Shown piece after piece: positions 35,027 through 43,673 of a stretch of DNA of 64,000 nucleotides. Each line of letters opens with the position of its first letter. Positions within the stretch are counted from its first letter, which is position 1. The notes under the pieces are model-generated. The model saw only the letters and a program-made list of their open reading frames with translations, did not search any database and was not told the origin of the DNA. The position numbers and the translations under genes are program-made. Source of the DNA: Gulosibacter molinativorax (GTDB lineage: Bacteria > Actinomycetota > Actinomycetes > Actinomycetales > Microbacteriaceae); the NCBI RefSeq assembly GCF_003010915.2, contig NZ_CP028426.1, positions 248,001-312,000 on the forward strand, in the 5' to 3' direction.

Positions 35027-35932
35027 ATGGAGATACGGCATATTCGAGCCTTTGTGGCCTTGGCCCAGGAGCTACATTTCGGTCGCGCGGCGGAGCGCTT
35101 GCACCTCGCGCAGCCTTACTTGAGCCGACAGATTTCCCAACTCGAACGCTCCCTCGACGCGACACTGTTTGACCGTTCGACTCGAACGGTCACGCTTTCC
35201 TCGGTTGGCGAGGCCTTCTTGCCTGCCGCGAAGCAGGCGCTCAACAGCTTTGATGCGGCGAAAGCCATCGTCGCGCAAGCAAGGGACGGCGAGATCGGGC
35301 TTGTCCACATTGGTATTGGTGGAATCGCCATGCAATCGCTCCTTCCGATCGCGGCCTCATCCCTGCGGGAACGGAAGCCTGGTATCACGCTGTCCATTAC
35401 GTCGGGGGTATTCTCGCGTGACGGACTGCACCGCGTCCTGGACGGCGATCTGGATATCGCATTCGTTCGCGGGCCAGACCAGATCGAAGGGGTTTCGAGT
35501 CGGGTGGTTGAGAACGAGCGACTTGTCCTGGCTGTTCCGCCTAATCACCAGCTTGCCAGTAGCGAGGGAGTGCCACTTACTGAACTCGCAAACGAAGAAT
35601 TCGTCGGCTATCCGCAAAATGAGTCATCGACTACGCTCCGAGATTTCGTTAATTACGCGTGCATGGACAACGGTTTTACTCCGAAGTACGTGCAGTTTGG
35701 TTCCGAGACAAGCGCCATCCTTTCGATGGTCGCCGCCGGTCTGGGAGTGGCACTGACGGTGAGTTCAGTGGTTGGTCACGTAGCGCACAACGTGAAGTTC
35801 GTGCCGCTTGCAGGGAAACAGTATGTGAGCCCCTCCACGATTGCTTGGAATCCCCAGCGGCTGACGCCCGCAACGAAAGCTGTCTTGGAAGTCCTCAATG
35901 AGGTGATGCCGACGCCGGATGAAGACTTATAA
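35027..35932 (+). CDS. LysR family transcriptional regulator
   Basis: 301 residues: winged helix-turn-helix (residues 1-60; FHFGRAAERLHLAQPYLSRQ-like segment) and the periplasmic-binding-like effector domain (90-295). It is the first gene of a five-gene block of apparently lower GC inserted between comEC and holA, all on the plus strand. LysR proteins commonly control adjacent transport and catabolic genes with a ring-intermediate or acid as co-inducer, so it probably governs the MHS transporter, CoA transferase and VOC genes downstream. Confidence 0.92.
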   Translation: MEIRHIRAFVALAQELHFGRAAERLHLAQPYLSRQISQLERSLDATLFDRSTRTVTLSSVGEAFLPAAKQALNSFDAAKAIVAQARDGEIGLVHIGIGGIAMQSLLPIAASSLRERKPGITLSITSGVFSRDGLHRVLDGDLDIAFVRGPDQIEGVSSRVVENERLVLAVPPNHQLASSEGVPLTELANEEFVGYPQNESSTTLRDFVNYACMDNGFTPKYVQFGSETSAILSMVAAGLGVALTVSSVVGHVAHNVKFVPLAGKQYVSPSTIAWNPQRLTPATKAVLEVLNEVMPTPDEDL

Positions 35933-36119
35933 CCAATGTCTTCTAAATATTCGCACAACTAGGTATTGGCATGCATAGGTGGAGTCGGGTGACTATGGAT
36001 GCAGGTCCCCAAACCGGTCACTCTCGTCGCGAAGTTGCGGCCTGTGCCAACGTCCGGGACCGTCCTGGAACCTGATCTACCTGGAGAATCCAAAGACGTC
36101 TATATCGAAGGCGGAGACA

Positions 36120-37478
36120 GTGCAGTCACCGCACTCTGAACAATCGAATTCCTCGTCGGTGCAGGCATTGCCCAAAAAAGAGATGCGGCGAACCTCGTGG
36201 TCGACCTGGCTGGGAACGTCGATGGAGTACTACGACCTGACGCTCTACGGTCTCGCCGCGGCGCTCGTGTTCGGGCCGCAGTTCTTCCCCGAGCAGGATC
36301 CAGCGGTAGCGCTCCTATCTAGCTTCGCTATTTATGGCTCCGGCTTCCTCATCCGTCCGCTTGGTGGGATCTATTTCGGCTACCTTGGCGACAAGTTGGG
36401 CCGCAAGTTCGTGCTCGTCGTGACAATTGCCATGATGGGAATCGGGACCGCCGCAATCGGCCTGCTGCCGACGTATGCGCAAGCCGGACTCTGGGCGCCG
36501 GCCCTGCTCGTTGTGCTTCGACTCGTTCAGGGATTCGGGTCCGGCGCGGAGCTCGCCGGCGCTTCACTGCTCATGGTCGAGTCTGCGCCCACACACAAGC
36601 GCGGTCTCTTCGGCGCGATCGTCGGGCTCGGTACCAATTCCGGTACTCTGCTGGCTACGGCGAGCTGGACTGCCATCAGCCTCTTGCCTCAAGACGTGTT
36701 GATGGACTGGGGCTGGCGAATCCCATTCGTCGCAAGCATCATCACCACCGCTGTTGCGATGTATCTGCGAGTCGCAGTGAAGGAATCGCCGGTTTTCGTC
36801 GAAATTCGTCAAAATCGAGCCGAAAACGTCGCGGCAACGAAAGCACAGACTTCGCTCTGGGCCGACGTCAAGGCATCGAAACGAACCTTTATTGTCACGC
36901 TCGCGATCCGAATTGCCGAGAATTCCGGTCCCTATCTCATCAAGACCTTTCTCGTCGGGTACGTTGCAGCGACCATCGGGATTCATGGCAGCGCCGCGAC
37001 CACAGGCATCCTCATCGGTACTCTGTTGGGATTCGCCGTCATACCTCTGACTGGCCACCTCACTGACCGCTTTGGTCGCAAACCCGTGTATCTCTTCTGG
37101 ACAATCTTCCAGTTCCTCTTTATCGTGCCTGCCCTTGCGCTGATCCACACGGAGAACGCGTTCTGGATTTCAGCGGTGTTCGTAGTCTTTATCTGCGGCT
37201 CGACGCCCGGCCCATTCGTCGTGGAAACGTCTTGGTTTGTCGAAATCTTCGGGGCAAAGCGCCGCTACACCTTCATGTCGTTGGTGAAGGAAGTGGGTTC
37301 AATCTTTGCAGGGGGTCTTGCTCCCTTCATCGCCGCTGCAGTTGTGGCAGCGAGCACGGATAGCTGGCTGCCTATCGCAATCGTGATGATGGCCTACCCA
37401 CTGATCGGCATCATCGGCGCAATCTTCGCGCCGGAAACCCGCGGCCGCGACCTGACCCTCGAGCAGGATGCATTCTGA
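36120..37478 (+). CDS. MHS-type major facilitator superfamily transporter
   Basis: 452 residues from the GTG at 36120; the frame is open 141 bases further, but that part is not transporter-like. Twelve hydrophobic segments and the MHS signatures are seen: WSTWLGTSMEYYDLTLYGLAA at the start of helix 1, RPLGGIYFGYLGDKLGRKFVL between helices 2 and 3, and LTGHLTDRFGRKP between helices 8 and 9. Family members import small organic acids (shikimate, citrate, proline, benzoate) by proton symport. Its position before a CoA transferase suggests it imports that enzyme's acid substrate. Confidence 0.92.
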   Translation: MQSPHSEQSNSSSVQALPKKEMRRTSWSTWLGTSMEYYDLTLYGLAAALVFGPQFFPEQDPAVALLSSFAIYGSGFLIRPLGGIYFGYLGDKLGRKFVLVVTIAMMGIGTAAIGLLPTYAQAGLWAPALLVVLRLVQGFGSGAELAGASLLMVESAPTHKRGLFGAIVGLGTNSGTLLATASWTAISLLPQDVLMDWGWRIPFVASIITTAVAMYLRVAVKESPVFVEIRQNRAENVAATKAQTSLWADVKASKRTFIVTLAIRIAENSGPYLIKTFLVGYVAATIGIHGSAATTGILIGTLLGFAVIPLTGHLTDRFGRKPVYLFWTIFQFLFIVPALALIHTENAFWISAVFVVFICGSTPGPFVVETSWFVEIFGAKRRYTFMSLVKEVGSIFAGGLAPFIAAAVVAASTDSWLPIAIVMMAYPLIGIIGAIFAPETRGRDLTLEQDAF

Positions 37479-37512
37479 CGTCGGTAGTTCTGCTACTCGA
37501 AAGGACACCATC

Positions 37513-38424
37513 GTGGATAAAACCACTTCACTTCATGACGCAATTGCCAAGTATGTTCGCCCGGGAATGACCATCGCGCTGGAAGGATTTGGACACCTCG
37601 TCCCGGTCGCCGCCGCGCACGAAATCATCAGGCAACGAATCCAAGGACTCACGCTTGCGCGCATGTCCGGCGAATTGTTCATCGACCAATTACTGGCGGG
37701 CGAATGCCTTGACAAGATCATCATCTCGTTCATGGGGAATAGCTCTGCCGGGTCGCTGCAAGAAGTGCGCAGGCGGGTTGAAAAGCAGTATCCACGATCG
37801 CTTGAGATTGAGGAATACAGCCATGGTGGCCTCGTTGCCCGTTACCTCGCTGGTGCGTCGAAACTACCGTTCATGCCGACCAAGTCCTATCGCGGTAGCG
37901 ACATGGTTGTAGGGCACGAAGGTATTCGCGAGGTCATCGACCCATTCACGGGTGAGTCTTTCTATGCGGTAGCGCCGTTGAACCCGGACGTGTCGATAAT
38001 TCATGCGCAGCGCGCGGACCGCCACGGGAACGTGCAGGCCTGGGGCATCCTCGGTATGCAGCAGGAAGTTGCGTTCGCCGGACGCAAAGTGATTGTGACC
38101 GTGGAAGAGATCGTGGATGACGAGGTCATCCGATCCGACCCGAATCGCACGATTGTGCCAGCCACGATTGTCGATGCCGTTGTTGAGGTGCCGTGGGGCT
38201 CCTTTCCTTCGTCCGTCCAGGGCTACTACAGCCGAGACGATGCGTTCATCCGCCAATGGGCAGAGCTCGCGCGCGACCACGATCAGATTGTGGAGTGGCT
38301 TGACACGAACATCCACGCGACGGCGTCATATGCGGAGTGGGTCGCGCTACAAGAACCGCAGCGCTGGCGTGAACTCGCCGTCACGCCCCAATACTCGCAA
38401 CCAGTCAATTACGGGAGTCGATAA
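37513..38424 (+). CDS. CoA transferase alpha subunit (glutaconate CoA-transferase / IpdA type)
   Basis: 303 residues from the GTG at 37513 with GAAAGGA upstream. The N-terminal DAIAKYVRPGMTIALEGFGH and the IVDAVVEVPWGSFPSSVQGYY segment are characteristic of class I CoA transferase alpha subunits of the GctA/IpdA/CatI branch, rather than the succinyl-CoA ScoA branch. The stop overlaps the beta-subunit ATG by one base. The two subunits probably form a heterotetramer that activates a dicarboxylic or aromatic acid by transfer from an acyl-CoA, or act as an IpdAB-like ring hydrolase. Confidence 0.9.
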   Translation: MDKTTSLHDAIAKYVRPGMTIALEGFGHLVPVAAAHEIIRQRIQGLTLARMSGELFIDQLLAGECLDKIIISFMGNSSAGSLQEVRRRVEKQYPRSLEIEEYSHGGLVARYLAGASKLPFMPTKSYRGSDMVVGHEGIREVIDPFTGESFYAVAPLNPDVSIIHAQRADRHGNVQAWGILGMQQEVAFAGRKVIVTVEEIVDDEVIRSDPNRTIVPATIVDAVVEVPWGSFPSSVQGYYSRDDAFIRQWAELARDHDQIVEWLDTNIHATASYAEWVALQEPQRWRELAVTPQYSQPVNYGSR

Positions 38425-39233
38425 TGAGCACAATCGAACTTCAGGAGCATCCTGACCTGGCCGTTTCGAGGCCCTATACGAACACCGAGCTGTTGTCGGT
38501 CGTGGCGGCCCGTGAGCTCGCCGGTCGTCGCGTCGTATTCGCGGGGCACGGCCTGCCAACATTGGCCGTTGCTCTCGCCCAACAGACCGTTTCGCCCGAG
38601 GTCGAGATCGTCTACGAATCCGGCATCACGGGCGCTCATCCGCAAGAACTCCCGCGGGCCGTATCGGACTCGGTTCTCGTGTCAGGCGCGGAATGCGTCA
38701 TGGGGATGCCCGCCCTGTTCAATTACATGCTGCAGGGAAACCGGATTGAAGTCGGGTTCCTCGGCGCCGCCCAGGTCGACCGCTACGGGAGTCTCAACTC
38801 ATCCATCATCGGTTCCGATGTCGACGCTCCTGCGGCTCGCTTGCCGGGATCAGGGGGAGCGGTCGAGGTAATGGCGAATTGCGGGGAGGCGTTCCTCGTC
38901 ATGCGTCGACACACCGCGCGAACCTTCGTCGAACGACTGGACTATTGCACGTCACCGAGTCCACATCGCGCAGCGGAGCACGCGACTGGACCGATGCCAT
39001 CCGGCCGGGGTGTGACCCGGGTCATCACCGATCTGGGAATCATGTCGAGAGAACCTCCGGACGAGGAACTGCGGCTTACGAGCATCCACCCCGGTGTGCA
39101 GGTCGAAGAGGTGCGGCGCGCAACGGGCTGGGACCTACAGATTGCAGCGGACCTCGTCACAACACCGGAACCCACAGAAAGCGAACTCGCCATTCTGCGA
39201 GAGCTTGACCACGACCGAGTTTATTTGCGCTAG
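38424..39233 (+). CDS. CoA transferase beta subunit (GctB/IpdB type)
   Basis: 269 residues. The catalytic glutamate is E65 in EIVYESGITG, the expected GctB position that forms the glutamyl-CoA thioester. The nucleotide-fold core and glycine-rich LPGSGGAVEVMANCGEAF segment are normal for the family. Translationally coupled to the alpha subunit (TAATG). The identity of the acid cannot be read from the sequence; the nearby glutaryl-CoA-dehydrogenase-like gene hints at a C5 dicarboxylate. Confidence 0.9.
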   Translation: MSTIELQEHPDLAVSRPYTNTELLSVVAARELAGRRVVFAGHGLPTLAVALAQQTVSPEVEIVYESGITGAHPQELPRAVSDSVLVSGAECVMGMPALFNYMLQGNRIEVGFLGAAQVDRYGSLNSSIIGSDVDAPAARLPGSGGAVEVMANCGEAFLVMRRHTARTFVERLDYCTSPSPHRAAEHATGPMPSGRGVTRVITDLGIMSREPPDEELRLTSIHPGVQVEEVRRATGWDLQIAADLVTTPEPTESELAILRELDHDRVYLR

Positions 39234-39299
39234 CAACACAACGAGCCAATTGTTTCGGACACCATTTTTCAACCTACTCACTCATCTATGGAGGAACTC

Positions 39300-39803
39300 A
39301 TGACTAGCACTACGATCGATCCACTTGCCACCGCCGAGCTGGAATATCCGCGCGAACGCTATCCGCACAATTCACCAGCTCGATATCACCTCCAGCACGC
39401 GCATCTTCTTTCTCACGACCTCGACGCAGCAGTTGAATTTTGGACCAAATGGTTTGACGCCGAGGTCAAATGGGACGGTGGATATGCCGGCGCACGAAAT
39501 GTCTTCATGAAGATCGGAATCGGTGCGCTGCATTTCTACGAACAGCCCCCGAAAGACGAAGGCAAAGGGGCGATTCACCACCTTGGGGTTCAGGTTGTCG
39601 GGATCGAGGACCTATTCGCTCGCATGTCGGCTGCCGGGCTCGACATGGGACCGAAACCTGGAATCCGCGAATCTGTTGGGTCGAAGTACTTCATGTTTAT
39701 GGCGCCGGACAATATTCTCTTGGAACTCTTTGAAGTGAGCGCGGGCCGAGACGATGCCGTGCTCGAGTATTACGGAATGCCGAAAACGGACGCCGCTGAA
39801 TAA
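39300..39803 (+). CDS. VOC superfamily protein
   Basis: 167 residues from the ATG at 39300, five bases after GGAGG (39290-39294); an ATG at 39288 lies inside this site and is unlikely. Two beta-alpha-beta-beta-beta modules contain likely metal ligands in LQHAHLLSHDLDAAVEFW, IHHLGVQV and LLELFEV, an H-H-E arrangement like methylmalonyl-CoA epimerase or glyoxalase I. It ends the plus-strand block and may be an epimerase or dioxygenase acting on the CoA-transferase pathway. Confidence 0.85.
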   Translation: MTSTTIDPLATAELEYPRERYPHNSPARYHLQHAHLLSHDLDAAVEFWTKWFDAEVKWDGGYAGARNVFMKIGIGALHFYEQPPKDEGKGAIHHLGVQVVGIEDLFARMSAAGLDMGPKPGIRESVGSKYFMFMAPDNILLELFEVSAGRDDAVLEYYGMPKTDAAE

Positions 39804-39856
39804 CCGCGCGCCGATTCGCAGCGCCATCAGGCACCGCTCGAGAACCGCGCATGGTG

Positions 39857-39904
39857 AGAGGTCTGGTCGAACACACACGAGGATGTTGGTTCGGCCAGAC
39901 CTCT
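39857..39904. terminator. Hairpin between the VOC gene and acyl-CoA dehydrogenase gene
   Basis: 16-base arms 39857-39872 and 39889-39904 pair with one mismatch across a 16-base loop. It separates convergent genes and probably terminates both. Confidence 0.65.
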
Positions 39905-39944
39905 TCGCAGTTGGTGGATCACGAGATGATCAGCGCGTGACGCG

Positions 39945-41123
39945 CTATACGAACGCGCCCATCCCGGTGAGTTGGCGGCCGACGATGAGCGACTGCATCG
40001 TGTCGGTGCCCTCGTAGGTGTGGATCGCCTCGATATCGACCATGTGGCGGATCACATCGCGCGTCAGCAGGATGCCGTTGCCGCCGAGCATGTCGCGGGC
40101 GTCGGCCGCGATCGCCCGGGCAAGGCGGGTGTTGTTCACCTTCGCCATGGATGCCTGAGTCGCGTCGAGCTTCCCGGCCGACTCGAGTTCGGCGAGGCGA
40201 CGGCAGTGCAGCTGCATCGTGGTGATCTGCATTGACATATTCGCGAGCCGCTGCTGGATGATCTGCGACTTCGCGAGCGGCCGACCGAACTGCACGCGGG
40301 TCTTGGCATGCTCGAGCGCTTCTTGGTAGCAGGCGAGTGCGTGGCCGAGCGCCGACCAGGCGACGCCGACTCGGGTCGCCGACAGGACGGCGGCGGTGTC
40401 CTTGAACGAGGTCGCGCCGGGTAGCCGCGCCGAGTCGGGCACGCGCACGTCGCGGAAGGTGATCGCGGCCTGGTGAATCGCGCGCATAGCCGCCTTGTCT
40501 TCGATTACTTCGGCTTCGTATCCCGGGGTGTCCTGCTGAACGATGAATCCGCCGACCTCACCGGTGTCGGACCTTCGCGCCCACACGACGGTGATGCCGC
40601 CGGATGCGCCGTTGCCGATCCAACGCTTCTCGCCGTTCAGTATCCAGCTGTCGCCATCGCGTACGGCGGTGGTCGCGAGGCTCACCGAGTCGGAGCCGTG
40701 GTCGGGTTCGGTCAGCGCGAATGCCCCGAGCACTTCACCCGTGGCGAGCGGCTCGGTCCAGCGCTCTCGCTGCTCGTCGCTGCCGTAGAGCACGACGCAG
40801 CGGAGCGCGAGCCCACCCTGCACCGCGAGCGCGGTACTGATGGAGCCATCGATGCGCGACAGCTCCATGTTGACCAGGCCGGCGCCGAGCGGCGAGAGCT
40901 TGGCATGCCCAGGGACGTCGAGACCGTCGGTGAAGAGATCCAACTCGCCCGCGCGACGCACGAGGTCGAGCGGGTACTCGGCGCGCTGCCAGTAGTCGTT
41001 GATCTCGGGGAGTACTTCGTCACCGAATGCGCGGGCGCGCGCCCAGGCCTCCGCATCGGCGCCCGAGACCTCGGAGAAGAGCTCGTAGTAGTCGCTGGCC
41101 GCATTGAGTAAGGGATCGGTCAC
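39945..41123 (-). CDS. Acyl-CoA dehydrogenase, glutaryl-CoA dehydrogenase-like
   Basis: 392 residues from the GTG at 41123, with AAGGTAGG upstream. FAD/substrate motifs GAFALTEPDHGSDSVS (with the ALTEP element) and KTRVQFGRPLAKSQIIQQRL are present, and the catalytic glutamate is E371 in HTYEGTDTMQSLIVGR, the position used by glutaryl-CoA dehydrogenase rather than by short-chain acyl-CoA dehydrogenases. Its base composition looks like the host's, so it may be native and only adjacent to the plus-strand block. Oxidative decarboxylation of a dicarboxyl-CoA is likely, not proven. Confidence 0.9.
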   Translation of the reverse strand: MTDPLLNAASDYYELFSEVSGADAEAWARARAFGDEVLPEINDYWQRAEYPLDLVRRAGELDLFTDGLDVPGHAKLSPLGAGLVNMELSRIDGSISTALAVQGGLALRCVVLYGSDEQRERWTEPLATGEVLGAFALTEPDHGSDSVSLATTAVRDGDSWILNGEKRWIGNGASGGITVVWARRSDTGEVGGFIVQQDTPGYEAEVIEDKAAMRAIHQAAITFRDVRVPDSARLPGATSFKDTAAVLSATRVGVAWSALGHALACYQEALEHAKTRVQFGRPLAKSQIIQQRLANMSMQITTMQLHCRRLAELESAGKLDATQASMAKVNNTRLARAIAADARDMLGGNGILLTRDVIRHMVDIEAIHTYEGTDTMQSLIVGRQLTGMGAFV

Positions 41124-41327
41124 TGTGTTTCGCCTACCTTCATTGGTCGGAAGTTGCCTGCGTTCGGGCCGGTGGTGAACCGGTCTCGAGCAATGTCCAT
41201 CACCGTAGCGCCGAATCCTGGGTCTCTCGATTTCGAGAGACCGGATTTTCGGGAACGCACAATCGGTGCGGCACCGAGCGCCGACATCTCCCACCTCCCG
41301 TACGATTGAGGTCGGCTAGGAGGTCGT

Positions 41328-42356
41328 GTGGCAGCTACGAAGGGGCGCGCTAAGGCGAGCGCGAAATCGCGCATCCCGCAGGTGCATTGGCGCGAGGTCC
41401 GACCGGCACCGGTGGTGCTCGTTTCGGGGGCTGAGGACTTCTTCGCATCGGAGGCCATCACTGGCCTGCGCACGATGCTCCGCACCGAGGACCCGTCGCT
41501 CGAAGTCCACGACCTCGATGCATCCTCCTACGCGCCGGGCGAGCTGACCACCCTCGTGAGCCCTTCGCTGTTCATGGAGCCGCGGCTCGTGGTCGCCGAG
41601 CGGGTGCACCAGACGGTCGACGCCTTCTTGCAGGAGGCACTCGATTACGTCGCGGCACCCATCGAGGGCACGACCCTCGTGCTGCGTCACGCCTCGGGGG
41701 TGCGCGGGAAGAAGCTGCTCGACGCCGTGCGCGCGATGCCCGACGCGATCGAAATCGCATGTGTGCCGCTCAAGGCGAACGAGTACTTCGGCTTCGCGAT
41801 GGCGGAGTTTCGGATGCAAGGTCGCCGCGCGCAGCCACAGGCGGTGCAGGCGCTCGTCGCCGCATTCAGCACCGATATCGCCGAGCTCGCGGCAGCGTGC
41901 CGGCAGCTCATGAGTGTGTCGGGCGATGAAGAAATTTCTCCCGAACTCGTGGAGCGCTATTACGGCGGCCGCGTCGAGACCACCGGATTCAAGATCGCCG
42001 ACAGCGCGATCGCGGGTCGCTTCGCCGAGGCGATGCTGCTCGTGCGCTCCGGGCTCGACACCGGCCTCAACGCCGTGCCGATTGTCGCGGCGTTTGCGAT
42101 GAAGCTGCGGATGATGGCGAAGGTGTATGGGCTCGCGGGGTCGGATGCGCAGCTCGCTAAGACCGTCGGCGGCGCACCCTGGCAGATCGGTCAGGCGCGG
42201 CGTGAAACTCGCGGCTGGAGCGAGCTCGAGCTCGCGAGCGCGATCATGCTTGTCGCGGAGACCGATCACCTCGTGAAGGGTGGCTCGCGCTCGCCCGAGT
42301 ACGCGGTCGAGCGGCTCGTGCGCTGCGTGGCCGCCCGCGACTTCAGCGGCGTCTAG
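41328..42356 (+). CDS. holA: DNA polymerase III delta subunit
   Basis: 342 residues from the GTG at 41328, preceded by AGGAGGT. The order of elements fits HolA: the N-terminal SGAEDFFASEAI (Walker-like but non-functional), the LVSPSLFMEPRLVVAERV strand, ACRQLMSVSGDEE near the middle and WQIGQARRETRGWSELELASA in the C-terminal domain that binds the clamp. HolA opens the sliding clamp within the clamp loader. It is usually next to comEC, which here lies 6.4 kb upstream. Confidence 0.94.
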   Translation: MAATKGRAKASAKSRIPQVHWREVRPAPVVLVSGAEDFFASEAITGLRTMLRTEDPSLEVHDLDASSYAPGELTTLVSPSLFMEPRLVVAERVHQTVDAFLQEALDYVAAPIEGTTLVLRHASGVRGKKLLDAVRAMPDAIEIACVPLKANEYFGFAMAEFRMQGRRAQPQAVQALVAAFSTDIAELAAACRQLMSVSGDEEISPELVERYYGGRVETTGFKIADSAIAGRFAEAMLLVRSGLDTGLNAVPIVAAFAMKLRMMAKVYGLAGSDAQLAKTVGGAPWQIGQARRETRGWSELELASAIMLVAETDHLVKGGSRSPEYAVERLVRCVAARDFSGV

Positions 42357-42374
42357 CCTCTCGGTAGCGAGCAT

Positions 42375-42380
42375 TAGGGT
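42375..42380 (+). promoter_or_regulatory. Putative -10 box of a leaderless promoter for the NUDIX gene
   Basis: TAGGGT ends six bases before the GTG at 42387, between holA and the NUDIX gene. Confidence 0.5.
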
Positions 42381-42386
42381 GGGGGA

Positions 42387-43076
42387 GTGACCACCAGCAG
42401 ACCCGAGGCCCGCATCCAGCTCGAAGACGCGCTGACGCGCGGGTTCGACATCAACTTCTCGATTCCGAAGAAGCCGAGCGACGTGCCGCCACGGAACTCC
42501 GCGGTGCTCATCCTCTTTGGCGAGCTCGACGACGTGCCGGCGGATGCGCAGATCAGCGCGGTCTCGGATGGCCTCGACGTGCTGCTGACCCGGCGATCGG
42601 CGAACATGCGGCACCACCCCGGACAGATTGCGTTTCCCGGCGGCGGGGCGGAAGCGGGGGACCGAGACGAGGCCGCCACGGCGCTTCGCGAGGCGAATGA
42701 GGAGACGGGGCTCGACCCGGCGGGCGTGGACGTACTCGGATCGCTGCCCGCGATCTACATGGAGGTCAGCAATAACCTCGTCACGCCGGTCATCGGGTGG
42801 TGGCGCGAGACGAGTGCTGTGCGGGCAGACGGCACCGAATCCAACGAGGTCATGCGTGTGCCGGTCGCCGATCTGCTGACGCCCGAGGCGCGCGGTGTCT
42901 CGGTGTTGCGGCATAAGAGCATGACGTTCCGCGGTGCTGCGTTCGAGCTGCCCGCACGCTTCGGCGGCGACCTCGTGTGGGGCTTCACGGGAATGCTGTT
43001 GTCGAGCGTGCTCGACGGGGTCGGCTGGACTGTGCCCTGGTCGCGAGAGCGCGAATTCCCACTACAGCCGCGCTAG
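42387..43076 (+). CDS. NUDIX hydrolase, CoA pyrophosphatase-like (NudL)
   Basis: 229 residues from the GTG at 42387. The UPF0035-type motif HPGQIAFPGG (residues 77-86) precedes the Nudix box with REANEETG at 101-108, a combination typical of peroxisomal/CoA diphosphatases that split CoA into 4'-phosphopantetheine and 3',5'-ADP. A TAGGGT box six bases upstream indicates independent leaderless transcription. It lies between holA and the convergent rpsT. Confidence 0.9.
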   Translation: MTTSRPEARIQLEDALTRGFDINFSIPKKPSDVPPRNSAVLILFGELDDVPADAQISAVSDGLDVLLTRRSANMRHHPGQIAFPGGGAEAGDRDEAATALREANEETGLDPAGVDVLGSLPAIYMEVSNNLVTPVIGWWRETSAVRADGTESNEVMRVPVADLLTPEARGVSVLRHKSMTFRGAAFELPARFGGDLVWGFTGMLLSSVLDGVGWTVPWSREREFPLQPR

Positions 43077-43223
43077 CCAGCCGCGCAGCGCCTTCGCGCG
43101 CCGGGACCGCCTGCGAATTCCGGCACGGGTAGCGAACCAGGAGGGAAATATAACCTCGAAGAGTGCTCGGCGTGCTCGGTATTGCGGGGCAGCCAGCAAA
43201 CCGGCCGCGCTAGCGGGAAAACG

Positions 43224-43259
43224 AATGGGGCCCGATCACCGAAGTGATCGAGCCCCATT
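43224..43259 (-). terminator. Rho-independent terminator of rpsT
   Basis: 16-base arms 43224-43239 and 43244-43259 pair with one mismatch around a CGAA loop. On the minus strand the hairpin is followed by TTTT, immediately downstream of rpsT. Confidence 0.85.
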
Positions 43260-43269
43260 GACGTATCGG

Positions 43270-43536
43270 TTACTTGCTGAGCGAAGCAACCTGCTTGCCG
43301 ATAGCCGACTTGCGGTTCGCGGCCTGGTTCTTGTGGATGACGCCCTTCGAAACTGCCTTGTCGATCTTCTTCGACGCGAGGGCGAGAGCCGACTGTGCCT
43401 TCTCGGCGTCGCCAGCCTCAACGGCACGGCGGACGTTGCGGATGACGGTGCGGAGCTCCGACTTGTAAGCGCGGTTACGCTCGGTTGCCTTGCGGTTGGT
43501 ACCGATGCGCTTGATCTTCGACTTGATGTTTGCCAA
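43270..43536 (-). CDS. rpsT: 30S ribosomal protein S20
   Basis: 88 residues, highly basic, beginning [17 protein letters not shown] and ending with the conserved [11 protein letters not shown] region. This is the expected size for bS20, which binds 16S rRNA early in 30S assembly. The terminator 43224-43259 follows directly. In many Actinobacteria rpsT lies between holA and lepA on the opposite strand, as here, but the spacing to lepA is widened by a PTS operon. Confidence 0.97.
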   Translation of the reverse strand: MANIKSKIKRIGTNRKATERNRAYKSELRTVIRNVRRAVEAGDAEKAQSALALASKKIDKAVSKGVIHKNQAANRKSAIGKQVASLSK

Positions 43537-43673
43537 CGTTAAATCTTTCCTGGAAGTGAAATATGAACTTCACGCCGTGCGGGTAGAGGGGCCGCCAGGC
43601 GCATCGCGTCGAGTGGGGTACGCGTAAGCCAAAGAGAAATCTTACCAGTACCCCAGCCCGATGCAATGCTTTC

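Noticed and set aside
41316-42914. Minus-strand frame (532 codons) opposite holA and the NUDIX gene
   Set aside because: Shadow of two recognisable proteins.
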